From Cyclobacterium plantarum (GTDB lineage Bacteria; Bacteroidota; Bacteroidia; Cytophagales; Cyclobacteriaceae), in assembly GCF_011290685.1 (NCBI RefSeq), contig NZ_JAANYN010000002.1, positions 124,001 to 188,000 of the forward strand: 64,000 bases of DNA, given 5' to 3'. This document shows, piece after piece, positions 62,876-64,000 of this stretch. The translations under genes and the position numbers were made by a program. Each line of letters opens with the position of its first letter. The stretch's first letter is position 1. The notes under the pieces were generated by a model. The model searched no databases and was not told the DNA's origin. It was given only the letters and a program-made list of their open reading frames with translations.

Positions 62876-62896
62876 TGATTCAAAACTTTTACTGCC

Positions 62897-64000
62897 ATGA
62901 AGCTACTTTTAAAGAATTTACTTCTTCTTATACTGTTATTTTTTAGTTGCCAACAAATCAGGGCCCAAAGTACAACAGTTACCTTCAATGAGATCACAAA
63001 TTACATTGGAACATTTGGAGAAACGTATGACAATGGCGGTTTGAGCTTTTCGGTTACCAAAGAAGCCAATGCTACGCCCAATTCCGGTATAAAAGCCACC
63101 GAAACAGAAGGATACCAAGGCACTGTTGCCTTAAATGATTCCAACATTCAGCCGGGAGGGATCAAACAATGGTCCATTCAAAAAACCGACGGCTCACTAT
63201 TTCAGTTTATCAGTATTTTTCTTCAGGAAGGTGGCGTGGGTGCTTCTACCACCGGTACCATTAGTGCCTATCGAGCCGGAAGTCTTATAGGTTCTCCCAA
63301 ACCCATTGCTTTCAATTCAGCAACAGATGGGCTGAAAACATTCGATAACGACCCGGATTTTTATGAAGTGGATGAAATCCGGATCAATGCAGATGACATC
63401 TACAACTTTCTTGACCATGTAACTACTGGCCCTCCTTTTTCACCTTTGGATGAAGATCCACCCCTTGTTACAGGAATAACGCTGAACGGGGCTCCTCCCA
63501 CCACTTCGGAGTCCGTCACTTTCACAGTCAATTTTTCTAAAACCGCACTTAATGTCAGTCTGGATGACTTTTCCCTGATCACTTCCGGAACTACCGGAAG
63601 CCTGGCAGCTATCAGTGGTAGCGGCAACAGTTACCAGGTAACCGTCAATGCCATCAGCGGAGAGGGATTCCTACGGTTGGATCTGAAATCAGGCACCAAT
63701 ATTACAAATGAGGACAATACCAGCGGTGTCCCTGCATTTTCATCCGGCAATACCCATTCTGTAAGTGCTTGTTTTTTAGAAAATATGGAAAGCCTCCCTG
63801 ATGCAAGCAGCAATTTCTCCAGCAATGGTCTTTCATTCTCATTAAGTACGGGTCTGGAGAGTGAAAGCCGCCTGGGCTTTGGCGCAGGAAACTCAAATGA
63901 TTTTATCAAAAACAACAGTATGGCCGGGACTTTTTCCATCAGTTCTTCCAGCCTTTTCACAATGAATACTGTAGACCTGTTTTTGTCCGATTTGTCCAAT
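62897..64000 (+). CDS. Large secreted Ig-like surface protein (partial, 3' end beyond window)
   Basis: The frame from the ATG at 62897 is open for 368 codons to the end of the window. Residues 1-23 are a signal peptide (hydrophobic Leu-rich core, then IRAQ). Residues about 25-165 read as a beta-rich domain (GGLSFSVTKEA, SNIQPGGIKQWSIQ, ISIFLQEGG). Residues about 190-265 are a bacterial Ig-like repeat (PLVTGITLNGAPPTTSESVT then VNFSKTALNVSLDDFSL and ISGEGFLRLDL), seen in long Bacteroidota and cyanobacterial adhesins. A second beta-rich region follows (ENMESLPDAS, then LSFSLSTGLESESRLGFG). It is probably a large repetitive exoprotein; full length and C-terminal sorting signal lie outside. Confidence 0.85.
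   Translation, partial: MKLLLKNLLLLILLFFSCQQIRAQSTTVTFNEITNYIGTFGETYDNGGLSFSVTKEANATPNSGIKATETEGYQGTVALNDSNIQPGGIKQWSIQKTDGSLFQFISIFLQEGGVGASTTGTISAYRAGSLIGSPKPIAFNSATDGLKTFDNDPDFYEVDEIRINADDIYNFLDHVTTGPPFSPLDEDPPLVTGITLNGAPPTTSESVTFTVNFSKTALNVSLDDFSLITSGTTGSLAAISGSGNSYQVTVNAISGEGFLRLDLKSGTNITNEDNTSGVPAFSSGNTHSVSACFLENMESLPDASSNFSSNGLSFSLSTGLESESRLGFGAGNSNDFIKNNSMAGTFSISSSSLFTMNTVDLFLSDLSN

Noticed and set aside
1-64000. CRISPR array, tRNA or rRNA genes, intact insertion sequence
   Set aside because: No regularly spaced repeats, no tRNA-like cloverleaf with a T-arm consensus and no transposase were recognised by eye; a covariance-model scan would be decisive.

Overview
The window reads as an ordinary stretch of chromosome from a Bacteroidota bacterium, most likely a marine Cytophagales/Cyclobacteriaceae type (Cyclobacterium, Algoriphagus or Echinicola-like). 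This is inferred from SusC/SusD proteins, a DUF4249 lipoprotein beside a TonB receptor, planctomycete-type PSD1/DUF1501 genes, abundant signal peptides and lipoboxes, weak Shine-Dalgarno signals, and repeated TAnnTTTG (-7) promoter boxes. There are about 50 genes. No rRNA, tRNA, CRISPR array or intact insertion sequence was recognised.

Layout. 1-3.2 kb: end of an unknown gene, nicotinate phosphoribosyltransferase, a DMT-family exporter and a Bcp/PrxQ peroxiredoxin. 3.2-5.4 kb: a Gfo/Idh/MocA oxidoreductase behind a DUF1080 (3-keto-glycoside hydrolase type) gene. 5.6-9.6 kb: class III aminotransferase, MsrB, and a tight three-gene unit (coiled-coil membrane protein, 5'-nucleotidase, metallo-beta-lactamase-fold lipoprotein). 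9.7-15.1 kb: cold-shock protein, then a minus-strand sugar unit (MFS sugar porter, AGE-family epimerase, secreted FAD oxidoreductase). 15.2-21.4 kb: MenC, QueA, an orphan LytTR protein, a small lipoprotein, a flavoprotein-like protein with eroded nucleotide-binding motifs, and a LOG-family protein. 21.5-27.8 kb: a four-gene overlapping unit (small exported protein, TonB receptor, DUF4249 lipoprotein, macroglobulin/plug-like exported protein). 27.8-31.5 kb: 1-Cys peroxiredoxin, PIN-domain toxin-antitoxin pair, DUF4407 protein, SGNH hydrolase. 31.5-32.5 kb is a gene-free kilobase crowded with inverted and direct repeats.

32.5-40 kb: an OprP-like porin, a SAM-I-type riboswitch followed by a 45-codon upstream ORF and metZ, then the DUF1501/PSD1 pair. 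40-43 kb: RND/HlyD-type adaptor and TolC protein without a pump gene. 43-50.3 kb: class IV aminotransferase, thymidylate synthase and a small exopolysaccharide cluster (rmlB, Wzc-type tyrosine kinase, Wza-type export lipoprotein, glycosyltransferase). 50.9-60.3 kb: a SusC/SusD pair, then a DUF1080 protein with a PQQ-type sugar dehydrogenase/cytochrome c. 60.7-64 kb: an SDR dehydrogenase, a phage tail-collar/microcystin-dependent-type protein and the open start of a large secreted Ig-like surface protein running off the window.

Much of the window serves glycan uptake and oxidation: SusCD and TonB importers, a sugar porter, an epimerase, several secreted or periplasmic oxidoreductases, and two DUF1080 proteins that would fit a 3-keto-sugar route. 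The rest is housekeeping (NAD salvage, queuosine, menaquinone, methionine, thymidylate, redox repair). Nothing seen proves a wholly new system. The best leads are the four-gene TonB/DUF4249 unit, the riboswitch/uORF arrangement, the eroded flavoprotein, the repeat-rich kilobase and the PSD1/DUF1501 pair.
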